Assembly: GCA_020634755.1 (NCBI GenBank)
Contig: JACKBC010000021.1
Span: forward strand, 1 to 64,000
Source of the DNA: Caldilineaceae bacterium
Lineage (GTDB): Bacteria > Chloroflexota > Anaerolineae > Caldilineales > Caldilineaceae
Direction: 5' to 3'
Length of the DNA stretch: 64,000 bases
The translations under genes were made by a program, and so were the position numbers. The notes under the pieces were generated by a model, which searched no databases, was not told the DNA's origin, and was given only the letters and a program-made list of their open reading frames with translations. This document shows, piece by piece, positions 17,259 to 24,520 of the stretch (the first letter of the stretch is position 1; each line of letters begins with the position of its first letter).

Positions 17259-18080
17259 ATGAAAGCAACGGTTATGCTCCGTATCATCTCATATAACATC
17301 CGTTACAACAACCCCGACGATGGCGAAAACGCGTGGCCCCATCGCAAAGCGCGCGTGGTTGAACTGCTCAACCGCTATCAGCCCGATCTGATTGGGCTTC
17401 AGGAAGTGCGCAAGGAGCCGCTGGATGACCTGATTGCCGGCCTGCCTGATTTTGGCTGGGCGGGCGTAGGCCGCGATGATGGCAAAGAGGCCGGTGAATT
17501 TGCCGCCATTTTTTACCGCCAAAGCCGACTACACCTCGCCCAGAGCGCAACGTTTTGGCTTTCAGAGACGCCGCATGTGGTGGGCAGTGTTGGCTGGGAC
17601 GCGTCGCTGCCGCGCGTTGCCACTTGGGCCGAGTTTGCAGACGCGCAGAACGGCGCCCGTTTTCTGTTTGTGAACACCCATTTTGACCACCGCGGCATGA
17701 CGGCGCAGGTGGAGAGCGCCCATCTGCTGCGTCGCTTCCTAGCTGAACGCACGCCAGCCTTGCCCGCCATTGTGACCGGCGATTTTAATTGTGTTGAAGC
17801 GTCATCGCCTTATGTCGCTCTGACTACAGCCACAGATGGCGCCGCCCCTCTGCGTGATGCCATGTACGCCTCTCAAGCGGCGCATGAAGGACCCACTGGC
17901 ACCTTTAACAATGACTTTGCCGACCCGCTGCACGACAAGATCGACTACATCTTTGTCTGGCAACCGCAAACCGCCGCGGCGTCGGCGGTTCAAGTGCAGC
18001 GCCACGCCACGCTGGCCGATCAGCAAAACGGGCGCTATCCCTCGGACCATCTGCCGCTGTTGGCGGAAGTTGTTATGTAA
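17259..18080 (+). CDS. Endonuclease/exonuclease/phosphatase family hydrolase
   Basis: The 273-residue protein carries the EEP fold motifs in order: LRIISYNIRYNNPDDGENAW, PDLIGLQEVR (metal-binding Glu), FLFVNTHFDHRG, AIVTGDFNC (Asp/Asn pair), KIDYIFVW and a final YPSDHLPLLAEV (catalytic His). Such enzymes cleave phosphodiesters or phosphomonoesters; many relatives of this length act on phospholipids or small organic phosphates. No signal peptide is present. Met6 (17274), directly before LRIISYN, is an alternative start; neither has a clear Shine-Dalgarno. The nearest neighbour is the divergent GH172 gene. Confidence 0.9.
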   Translation: MKATVMLRIISYNIRYNNPDDGENAWPHRKARVVELLNRYQPDLIGLQEVRKEPLDDLIAGLPDFGWAGVGRDDGKEAGEFAAIFYRQSRLHLAQSATFWLSETPHVVGSVGWDASLPRVATWAEFADAQNGARFLFVNTHFDHRGMTAQVESAHLLRRFLAERTPALPAIVTGDFNCVEASSPYVALTTATDGAAPLRDAMYASQAAHEGPTGTFNNDFADPLHDKIDYIFVWQPQTAAASAVQVQRHATLADQQNGRYPSDHLPLLAEVVM

Positions 18081-18138
18081 TAAGCAATGGCGCACCGTGC
18101 GTCGCACTTGAAGCGGGTTTAGCTACATGGCATTGAAT

Positions 18139-19149
18139 CTACAGCCGGACGCGCGCGCCATCTTTTTCGGCCGAGGCGCGGATGGCATCCCACAATTTGG
18201 CCATGCGCAGCCCCACCTCGGGCGGACAGGGATTGGGCATGGCGCCATTGCGCACGGCCACAAACTGCTGCCACACGCCCATAGAGGCGGGCACTTCCAC
18301 CGCTTCTGGTTGCGCCTGGCCGGGGCGCTGGATCTTGAGAAATTTGCCCCAAATATCGGTAAAGATAACGCCTTGCGTGCAGAAGACGCGAATGTCAGAC
18401 GTGGAGCGGGTGCAGGTGTCGCCGCACGCATTCATGGTCACCAGCGCGCCTGAACGCAGCCGCGCCATGACCGCGCCCAGAATTTCCACCGGCATTGCGC
18501 AGTTGTCCAGCCAAGCGGCCACGTCGGCAAAATCCTCGCCGGCCAGATCGGTAATGGTATTGAGCATGTGGGCGCCAGTATCAAAGAAGAAGCCGCCGCC
18601 GGCAATTTCGGGAATCTGCCGCCAGGTGCCCATATTGGGCGTGCGCCAGTTCTCCCAGGCAATGCCAGAGATGGTGAGAATGCGGCCCAGCTCGCCGGTG
18701 CGCAGAAGCTGGACGGCGTGGCGAATTTGCGGCGACAGGCTGCCGGGAAAGGCCACCACCAGCAGGCGTCCGCTGCGGTCGCGCGTTTCAATCAGCCCCT
18801 CAGCCTCGGCGCCGGTGATGACCATGGGCTTTTCCAGCAGCACGTCCAGGCCAGCTTCCAGGCAGGCATTGGTTTGCGCATAGTGATAGGCATGGGGCGT
18901 AATGATAAAAGCGGCGTCCAGATTGGCGCCGTATTGGTCTAACAGCCGCGCCAGGTCAGGCTCGTTGGGCGGGGGCGTCAAGCCGTGTTCGCTAAAAAGG
19001 GCGCAGGTTTGGTCATAGGCCGCCGCCGATGGCTCGCAAACGACGCCAATGGCGGTGGTATCCTGTTGCGCCAACATGGCGCGCATGTGGCCTTGGGCCA
19101 TGCGTCCACAGCCGATCATGACGGTCCGAATTGGTTGTTGGTTGGTCAT
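18139..19149 (-). CDS. Gfo/Idh/MocA family oxidoreductase
   Basis: The 336-residue protein has an N-terminal Rossmann domain (VMIGCGRMAQGHMRAML), the family's AFIITPHAYHY strand and the LLEKPMVI motif, whose lysine is catalytic in the family. A C-terminal alpha/beta domain (FFDTGAHMLNTITDL) carries the usual His. Such enzymes oxidise or reduce sugars, inositols or their derivatives with NAD(P). The substrate is unknown. It lies nine bases after the PhyH gene stop and is probably co-transcribed with it, suggesting two oxidative steps on one substrate (inference). Confidence 0.92.
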   Translation of the reverse strand: MTNQQPIRTVMIGCGRMAQGHMRAMLAQQDTTAIGVVCEPSAAAYDQTCALFSEHGLTPPPNEPDLARLLDQYGANLDAAFIITPHAYHYAQTNACLEAGLDVLLEKPMVITGAEAEGLIETRDRSGRLLVVAFPGSLSPQIRHAVQLLRTGELGRILTISGIAWENWRTPNMGTWRQIPEIAGGGFFFDTGAHMLNTITDLAGEDFADVAAWLDNCAMPVEILGAVMARLRSGALVTMNACGDTCTRSTSDIRVFCTQGVIFTDIWGKFLKIQRPGQAQPEAVEVPASMGVWQQFVAVRNGAMPNPCPPEVGLRMAKLWDAIRASAEKDGARVRL

Positions 19150-19158
19150 ATGGGAAAG

Positions 19159-19908
19159 CTATTCTGATTCATCAAAAAGGGATTGACGCTGATGGAAATA
19201 GGGCGGTTCAAAGAGCAGCTGTTGGCGCGGCGTTAAGGATACGCCCGCAGGCGGCTGAATGTGCGTTTTGGACCAGGACTGCTGGGCTGGGCTATATTTG
19301 TGAAGCAGAGAGCGCCGCTGGTGGCGGGCCGTCCACGGCGCGGTGCCGTGGGTAAGCGCTTCGGTAAAGATGACCACGGAGCCGGCTTTGGCTTCGGGAA
19401 TGACCACCATATCCGAATCCACATGATTCTCTTTGATCTCCTGGGGGCAGGGATAGTTGGCTTTATGGCTGCCGGGAATGCAGCAGAAGCCGCCATGCTC
19501 GGGGCCAGAGTCGGTCAAATTCCAGGAGACCACAGTGAGCCCGTTGTACATGTGGCCATTGCGAAAGTGATAATATTCGGGCGGATCGTAGGGTGTGTTG
19601 CCGCCGTGCAGATTGAGCCGCTCGGTGCCGGCGCGCATATAGATGCCGTAATAGTGGTCCAGCCGAAAGCCGTCTCCCAAAATTACCTTGAGATAGGGCA
19701 TAATGGCCGCGTGATCGAGCAGATCGCAAAAGGGCTGGCCCCAACTTAGGTAGCCGCCAAAGCGGGCGTCATTGGTCTCTAGCCCCGGCTCGGGTAGATT
19801 TTGCGCGTTAACAAGACGGTTGAGTTCAGCTACTTCATCTTGATTCAGCACATCGGGCAAAATGAGATAGCCTTGCACATCAAATTTATAATGGGCGACT
19901 TCGTTCAT
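19159..19908 (-). CDS. PhyH-family dioxygenase-like protein with HGG motif
   Basis: The 249-residue protein has PhyH blocks QGYLILPDVLNQDEVAEL and GGFCCIPGSHKANYP, the distal metal histidine in ALTHGTAPWT (187) and the arginine pair at 198-199. At the HxD position it reads LNLHGGN (His101-Gly-Gly103), again without the carboxylate ligand. GGAGA precedes the ATG. The gene is followed after nine bases by a Gfo/Idh/MocA oxidoreductase. Members with canonical motifs hydroxylate small molecules with 2-oxoglutarate; the altered motif makes the reaction uncertain. Substrate unknown. Confidence 0.88.
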   Translation of the reverse strand: MNEVAHYKFDVQGYLILPDVLNQDEVAELNRLVNAQNLPEPGLETNDARFGGYLSWGQPFCDLLDHAAIMPYLKVILGDGFRLDHYYGIYMRAGTERLNLHGGNTPYDPPEYYHFRNGHMYNGLTVVSWNLTDSGPEHGGFCCIPGSHKANYPCPQEIKENHVDSDMVVIPEAKAGSVVIFTEALTHGTAPWTARHQRRSLLHKYSPAQQSWSKTHIQPPAGVSLTPRQQLLFEPPYFHQRQSLFDESE

Positions 19909-19952
19909 GGGTTCTCCAAATTTTTCGTAATGAATACTTGCTCTTGCATTGA

Positions 19953-20456
19953 TTAATCATACGGATAAAGATAGCCGCTTTCTACGCCTAAAATTCCGCC
20001 AAAATTGTCGGCGTTCATTTGCGCAATGTCCCAAGTGGTCCAGCGCTGGGGCGTCAAGGCAATCACCACGTCGTCAAATGTGGCGTAGGCCGCGCCCACG
20101 TTGGATTCATAGAGCGCCTTGGGCGTCAAGTAGCGACGTTGGGCTTGCGCCACCAGTTCCCGCCCTTGCGGACCATGTATGATCGCGGCGGCGCCGGAGA
20201 CGGAAATGCCCTGTTCCTGGCCCGGAACGCGCGTGTCGATCATGGCGGCGGCGCTGGGGGTGCGCGCCACGTTGCGCGCCTTTTGGCTGTTAGAATTGGT
20301 TGGGAAGTAGAGCATGCCTTCGTGATAGAGAAACCAGATGGCGGCCAGGTGAATGGAGCCATCGACGCGCTGGGTGGCCAGCGTAGCAATGTGGCGGCCG
20401 TTGAGCAAAGGCAGAGCAAAGGATGGCGGAGCTATGGGCGTACCCTGTGTGCTCAT
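19953..20456 (-). CDS. PPOX-class flavin/F420-binding protein
   Basis: The 167-residue protein shows the split-barrel pyridoxamine-phosphate-oxidase-like pattern: LNGRHIATLATQRVDGSIHLAAIWFLYHEGMLYFPT, SQKARNVARTPSAAAMID, and a C-terminal VVIALTPQRWTTWD strand. Members bind FMN or F420 and reduce or oxidise small molecules; the substrate is unknown. Its ATG overlaps the TGA of the upstream nucleotidyltransferase-like gene by four bases, and AGGAG lies within that gene's end. Together with the PhyH gene before it, this makes a tight three-gene operon. Confidence 0.85.
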   Translation of the reverse strand: MSTQGTPIAPPSFALPLLNGRHIATLATQRVDGSIHLAAIWFLYHEGMLYFPTNSNSQKARNVARTPSAAAMIDTRVPGQEQGISVSGAAAIIHGPQGRELVAQAQRRYLTPKALYESNVGAAYATFDDVVIALTPQRWTTWDIAQMNADNFGGILGVESGYLYPYD

Positions 20457-20986
20457 GGCGACTCCTGGGCATGCTGTAACAGTGCATATTTCCGCTTCAA
20501 ATCGGCAAGCTTGTGCTGCTCATTTGGCTCAGACTTGCTCGCGCGATCCAGCACAGCCAGCCGGTAGAATTCGCGTAGACTGGACAGGCTCATCATCCTA
20601 ACGGCATAGTCATCAATTTGCAGCGTGTTGACGGTCAAAGGTACATTTTGGAGCCAGTGTTCAATAGAACTAAATTCGACTTTTAGGTCGTCTTGCAGCA
20701 CTTGCAGCACATGCCATTCGCGCAATCTGTAGCTAATTCCTCTCTGATTTAGCGTTGACATCAGGGGTTGAAAATCGGCCTCTGGGCAAGAGAGATCAAC
20801 ATCGTTAACATTCAGCGCATTATTGCCGGTATACACAAAGAGTGCCAGGCTGCCATCCAGAATTGGTTCAATACCTAGCTCGGCGCAGAGCTCAAGAATA
20901 GATTTGAAGAAGGCGATCAGGCGGATGAACTTGTCGCTATTTTGAGGTAAGCCGCTGAGGGCATACATGTTATCCATACGCGCCAT
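20453..20986 (-). CDS. Nucleotidyltransferase-fold protein
   Basis: The product has 177 residues. The N-terminal half has the nucleotidyltransferase signature LDGSLALFVYTG...NDVDLSCP (Gly45-Ser46 and Asp62/Asp64), with a likely third acidic residue in LKVEFSS. This is the arrangement seen in minimal nucleotidyltransferases and aminoglycoside-modifying enzymes. A partner HEPN protein is not adjacent. Its 5' end overlaps the PhyH stop by 17 bases; Met4 or Met7 are alternative starts that reduce the overlap. Its 3' end overlaps the PPOX gene by four bases. What it transfers to what is unknown. Confidence 0.72.
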   Translation of the reverse strand: MARMDNMYALSGLPQNSDKFIRLIAFFKSILELCAELGIEPILDGSLALFVYTGNNALNVNDVDLSCPEADFQPLMSTLNQRGISYRLREWHVLQVLQDDLKVEFSSIEHWLQNVPLTVNTLQIDDYAVRMMSLSSLREFYRLAVLDRASKSEPNEQHKLADLKRKYALLQHAQESP

Positions 20987-21779
20987 GATTCAGAAAGCCG
21001 AGCAGCCGCTTCAAGCGCGGGTTGGCGTCGGTGTACACGTGTTCCGGCATCTCATAATTCATAAACGGATAATACTTGTGGCCGATAATGCGCCGGGCAT
21101 AGGTCACTTGGGTAATGTAGCGCGTGCGCTCGCTACGATTGGGCCCACCCCGATGCCAGACCTGATTGTTAAAGAGCACGACGCTGCCCGCCGCCCCACA
21201 GTTGTAATGCACCTGATCGGCCCATTTTGTGCCTTCGATGACCGGTGGGCAGGGCGCGCCAAAGAGGTGCGAACCGGGGATCACTTCGGTGCCGCCATGT
21301 TTGGGCTCGGTCACATCGGTCAAATAGTAATTGGCCGTAAAGAAGAGCACCGGCAGCCGTACATTCTTGGGCGGTTCGCCGTCGGTGACCAGATAGTGGG
21401 GCGGATCATCCTGATGCCAGGTATCGATGCCGTGGCCGGTGGGCGTTTTGAACGAGTTGTTGTGGATCACGTGGCAGTTAGGCGCAATGAGCGCTTCGGC
21501 CAGCGACACAATTGGCTCCAGGTCAAAGAGACGCAGATTGGCCTGGCTGGTCTCAAAGAGGCGATGGGCCAGAATCAGCTTGTCGTTACTAGCGTTGTGT
21601 CCATTGGGATTGTGCTCCAGCGCCCAATCCAGGTCGGCGCGCAATTGGGCGCACCAATCGGCTGGCAGCACGTTTTGCAAAAAGAGAAAGCCGTCCCGGT
21701 GGAAAGTTTCCACCCATTCCTGGATCTGCGCTTCGTTCACTGGCTGTCCAGCAAGAGCGGTGGATGTGGCTGCGGACAT
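20970..21779 (-). CDS. PhyH-family Fe(II)/2-oxoglutarate dioxygenase (canonical HxD)
   Basis: The 269-residue protein has VETFHRDGFLFLQNVLPADW at the start, the canonical metal motif WHQDD (His122, Asp124), GGTEVIPGSHLFG, and the distal VWHRGGPNRSERTR block with histidine and 2-oxoglutarate arginine. It should hydroxylate a small organic substrate; which one is unknown. AGGAG is well placed before the ATG. It leads an operon with a nucleotidyltransferase-fold protein and a PPOX protein. It differs clearly from the two HxG-type relatives in this window. Confidence 0.92.
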   Translation of the reverse strand: MSAATSTALAGQPVNEAQIQEWVETFHRDGFLFLQNVLPADWCAQLRADLDWALEHNPNGHNASNDKLILAHRLFETSQANLRLFDLEPIVSLAEALIAPNCHVIHNNSFKTPTGHGIDTWHQDDPPHYLVTDGEPPKNVRLPVLFFTANYYLTDVTEPKHGGTEVIPGSHLFGAPCPPVIEGTKWADQVHYNCGAAGSVVLFNNQVWHRGGPNRSERTRYITQVTYARRIIGHKYYPFMNYEMPEHVYTDANPRLKRLLGFLNHGAYG

Positions 21780-21828
21780 AGTTGGCTCCTATGGGATTTA
21801 TGGATATTGTACGTAGAAAGGATTAAGG

Positions 21829-21877
21829 CTAATCCAGATAAATCACTATCCAAATTTTATCAGGTTTTCTGGATTAG
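21829..21877. repeat. Inverted repeat between mannonate dehydratase-like and PhyH genes
   Basis: CTAATCCAG (21829-21837) and CTGGATTAG (21869-21877) are perfect inverted copies, extended inward by GATAAA/TTTATC with mismatches. A hairpin on the minus strand would lie about 40 bases after the stop at 21917. No clean T-run follows, so terminator function is uncertain. Confidence 0.45.
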
Positions 21878-21916
21878 CTGGAAGGCTTTCTGGCATATTT
21901 TAATTTTTGGAAACGC

Positions 21917-22906
21917 TTAACGAGACAACTCTTCTACGGCCTGCAAGGCAGCGTGAATGTAGCCGAACGTATAGGCAAAGGCCACCTTGCGCGCTTCTGG
22001 CCCGCCGATGCCGGGGACGTGGTCGGGCATGATCATATATTCGTACCCAACTTCTTTATAAACCTGGAGCGCCCGGATCATGTTAATATCGCCTTCGTCG
22101 GGGAAGACTTCCACAAAGTTGCCCATCCCGCCTTTAATGTTGCGGAAGTGAACGTTGAAGATCTTCTTGCGCTCACCAAAATAGCGAATGACATCGAATA
22201 TCTCTTCCGCAGGATTCTCCAGCGCCTCGGACATGCAGCCCTGGCAAAAATTGAGGCCGTTGTACGGGCTGGGATAGAGATCGATGAGCTTCTTGAACCC
22301 TTCCACCATGCCCAGCGGGCGCGCCACGCCGCGATACGTTTTGCCCACGCCAATGCCTGGGTCGGAGGGGTGGCAGGCCATCTGCACTTTGTATTCTTCG
22401 GCTACGGGCATGATTTCGCGTAGCCAATGGTCGATGCGCTCCCACATTTCGTCTTCATCAGCCGGACCATCTTCAAATTCGCCCAGCGTTTGATCCAATT
22501 TGTCCAGTTCAAAGGTAGACAGGGTGGCGCCGCCGCGGCCCGTTTTGGATGGCGTGCGCAGATGCCCCAGAATGGTAATGTTGTAATTCAAGCCGCGGAT
22601 GCCAGCCTCACCCGCCATGCGCACGGTCTCTTTCATCCAGTCGAGCTGGCGGTCGCGTTCAGGAGTGGGCTTGCGGAAGATGGCGCCGGCGCCTTGCTCG
22701 TAGGCGCTGCGCGAGCTGAGCGGGATATGAATCATTTCCAGGCTAATGCCATGTTTAGCCCAGCGTTCTTTCATCTCGATCAGCATGGATGTTGACCAAT
22801 TCTGCCACGGCTCTGTGGGCGTCTGGTCCACATTTTTGATGCCCAATTGGGCCAGCACCTGCATCTCGTCATCTGTCTGGGCGCCAAACTGTGATCCGAT
22901 GTACAT
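21917..22906 (-). CDS. Mannonate dehydratase (UxuA)-like TIM-barrel protein
   Basis: The 329-residue protein resembles mannonate dehydratases, metal-dependent enzymes of the D-glucuronate pathway that form 2-keto-3-deoxygluconate. Visible blocks are HPSDPGIG (metal His), NVHFRNIKGG (HxRN), VFPDEGDINM and MPDHVPGIGG (DH), the family's conserved metal and acid-base residues. The ATG at 22906 is preceded by AGGAGG at ideal spacing; a longer frame to 23005 has no support and runs into a repeat. Sugar-acid specificity is inferred. It is the only gene of that pathway here, although oxidoreductases and an enolase-superfamily enzyme lie nearby. Confidence 0.82.
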   Translation of the reverse strand: MYIGSQFGAQTDDEMQVLAQLGIKNVDQTPTEPWQNWSTSMLIEMKERWAKHGISLEMIHIPLSSRSAYEQGAGAIFRKPTPERDRQLDWMKETVRMAGEAGIRGLNYNITILGHLRTPSKTGRGGATLSTFELDKLDQTLGEFEDGPADEDEMWERIDHWLREIMPVAEEYKVQMACHPSDPGIGVGKTYRGVARPLGMVEGFKKLIDLYPSPYNGLNFCQGCMSEALENPAEEIFDVIRYFGERKKIFNVHFRNIKGGMGNFVEVFPDEGDINMIRALQVYKEVGYEYMIMPDHVPGIGGPEARKVAFAYTFGYIHAALQAVEELSR

Positions 22907-23007
22907 AGGGTTCCTCCTGGTTGGGGAAAGCTGTTTGTATAAGTTTGGGGGCTGGTAAATGCAGAGCCGGAGAACATAAAGGGGAGTCGACGCTACACCG
23001 TCCATTT

Positions 23008-23070
23008 TCAGTGTACCGCAACGGTGTTGGCGCGATAGGCGTCAACCTCTTGCGATTGCGGTCTACTGAT
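23008..23070. repeat. MITE-like element, TIR family ATCAGTA..GCAAC, copy B
   Basis: This 63-base copy has ends TCAGTGTACCGCAA and TTGCGGTCTACTGA (12 of 14 positions complementary). It is shorter than copies A and D but close in length to 39482-39546. It lies upstream of the mannonate dehydratase-like gene in a gene-free stretch. Confidence 0.6.
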
Positions 23071-23357
23071 ATTCTATTATCCGTCTGGATGGAAGGCTTT
23101 GTCAAATGAGCCCACGGAATTGCGCTCGGGCCGGGTTGCCATGATGTGGTTGCCGGCAAAACGGATATTTCCCCAGCACGACTCGAGAAAAGGGTTCATT
23201 TTCTTGCACCAAGGCAACATATGGATTTGAGCGCCTTGCTGTAATATAAGCCTTTATATTTTAAGTCTCTTGACACGATATTTGTTCGATGTTAACCTAC
23301 CCCATGCTTCGCCCCTGGCCCATAATTTTTGGTTGCGCATCACCCATTTCCTTGCTT

Positions 23358-23453
23358 ATCATCGTAAGTGTCTAAAAATAAGGTAGCAGCCAAACCCGTC
23401 ACGTCTCAAAGATCTGACGAGTTTAAATCTACAATTTATCATTGAACAATGAC
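23358..23453. repeat. Dispersed repeat related to 4794-4890
   Basis: From TCATCGTAAG to the ATTGAACAATGA stretch this matches 4794-4890 at roughly 70-75% by eye (shared GCAGCCAAACC.GTCA and GAGTTTAAATC). The central hairpin of the other copy is degraded here (GTCACGTCT..AGATCTGAC). It occupies most of the spacer before the gene at 23477. The rest of 22907-23476 shows no gene. Confidence 0.55.
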
Positions 23454-23476
23454 CTACTCACGTTAGGAATTCACAT

Positions 23477-24436
23477 ATGAAAGCCGTTTGGGATTGGCAC
23501 ATGCCTAGGAAGACAGAAGATGAGGAGCGCGCGCTGGTCGCGTTCGCCCACGAATTGGGCTTTGATACGCTTATCCTGCGCACCCCTTCACCGACCATAA
23601 TGGCCGCGGCGCGGGACTTGGGCGTCAAGGTGGCGGCCATTGTCACCCCCAATGCGGATAGTGCTTTTGCCCAGCAACACCCAGATGCGCTGCAACAGAT
23701 GCTGCCTGCGGAAGAGGCCATGGCGGAGGCCGCGCGCAGCCTGGCTTGGGAGAGCTACACCATGCGCGCGCATCGCTGGTTTCCGCTGGTGCAGACGTGG
23801 CCGTTGCTCTGTTTCGAGCAGCCAACGGCGCGGGCCGAACTGAAAGACCGTGTGCAGCAGGCGCTGACCGTGGCGGACGGCGTGGCCTTTGATGGCTTTG
23901 GGTTTGCCAATCACTATGGCTGCTTTTGTGCGCAATGCCAATCCAAACGCCAGAAAATGGCCGCGCAAGACCCGGCGCGTCACGAAGCCGCCGTCATGGC
24001 GGCCATGTCCGAAGCGAGCTTGGTCGAGATTTCACGCGTGCTGTATGACCACGCCAAAGCCATCAAGCCGGATGCACTGGTCACCAACCACCTATGGCCG
24101 CCCTTTCGTCCCAATCCCTATTACGGCAGCCGCTTGCAGCTAGACTACTGTAGCCAGACCATCTCCTGGTTTTACAAGCCCAACTGGTCGCTGGCCCGGG
24201 TTGAGTTTGAAGCGCAGGAGATGAAGCGGCTAGAAGAACCGGCGCACAACCGCTTTGTCCCCTTTATTGCCATGTTTCACGAGCCTTATCTGGCGCGGTC
24301 AGGTGCGCGTATTGCTCAAGAGCTTGCCATTGCGCAACGTTATGGCGATGGTCATCTGATTTTTTGCAGCCTGAAAGCCATCCACGACTACCCCGACGTT
24401 TATGCAGCGGTCAAAACGGCGTTGCACAGCAAGTAA
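23477..24436 (+). CDS. Uncharacterised TIM-barrel-like protein, possibly glycosidase-related
   Basis: The product has 319 residues and no signal peptide. The alternation of strands and helices (FDTLILRTPSPTIMAAARDLGVKVAAIVTPN, ADGVAFDGFGFANHYGCFCAQC, KPDALVTNHLWPPF, HLIFCSLKAIHDY) looks like a (beta/alpha)8 barrel. The FDGFGFANHYGCFCAQC stretch recalls hypothetical glycoside hydrolase-like proteins in which a short Cys pair follows an active-site strand. No family is confidently recognised. A repeat fills its upstream region. A TTGACA at 23270 has only a weak -10 partner. Confidence 0.7.
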   Translation: MKAVWDWHMPRKTEDEERALVAFAHELGFDTLILRTPSPTIMAAARDLGVKVAAIVTPNADSAFAQQHPDALQQMLPAEEAMAEAARSLAWESYTMRAHRWFPLVQTWPLLCFEQPTARAELKDRVQQALTVADGVAFDGFGFANHYGCFCAQCQSKRQKMAAQDPARHEAAVMAAMSEASLVEISRVLYDHAKAIKPDALVTNHLWPPFRPNPYYGSRLQLDYCSQTISWFYKPNWSLARVEFEAQEMKRLEEPAHNRFVPFIAMFHEPYLARSGARIAQELAIAQRYGDGHLIFCSLKAIHDYPDVYAAVKTALHSK

Positions 24437-24520
24437 ACTTCGTACACGGGCGTCAACCAACGTGCATGCGCGCAAAGATTCTCGCATCTGGCAGACAAAT
24501 CGGCACAGGCGAAATGGACG

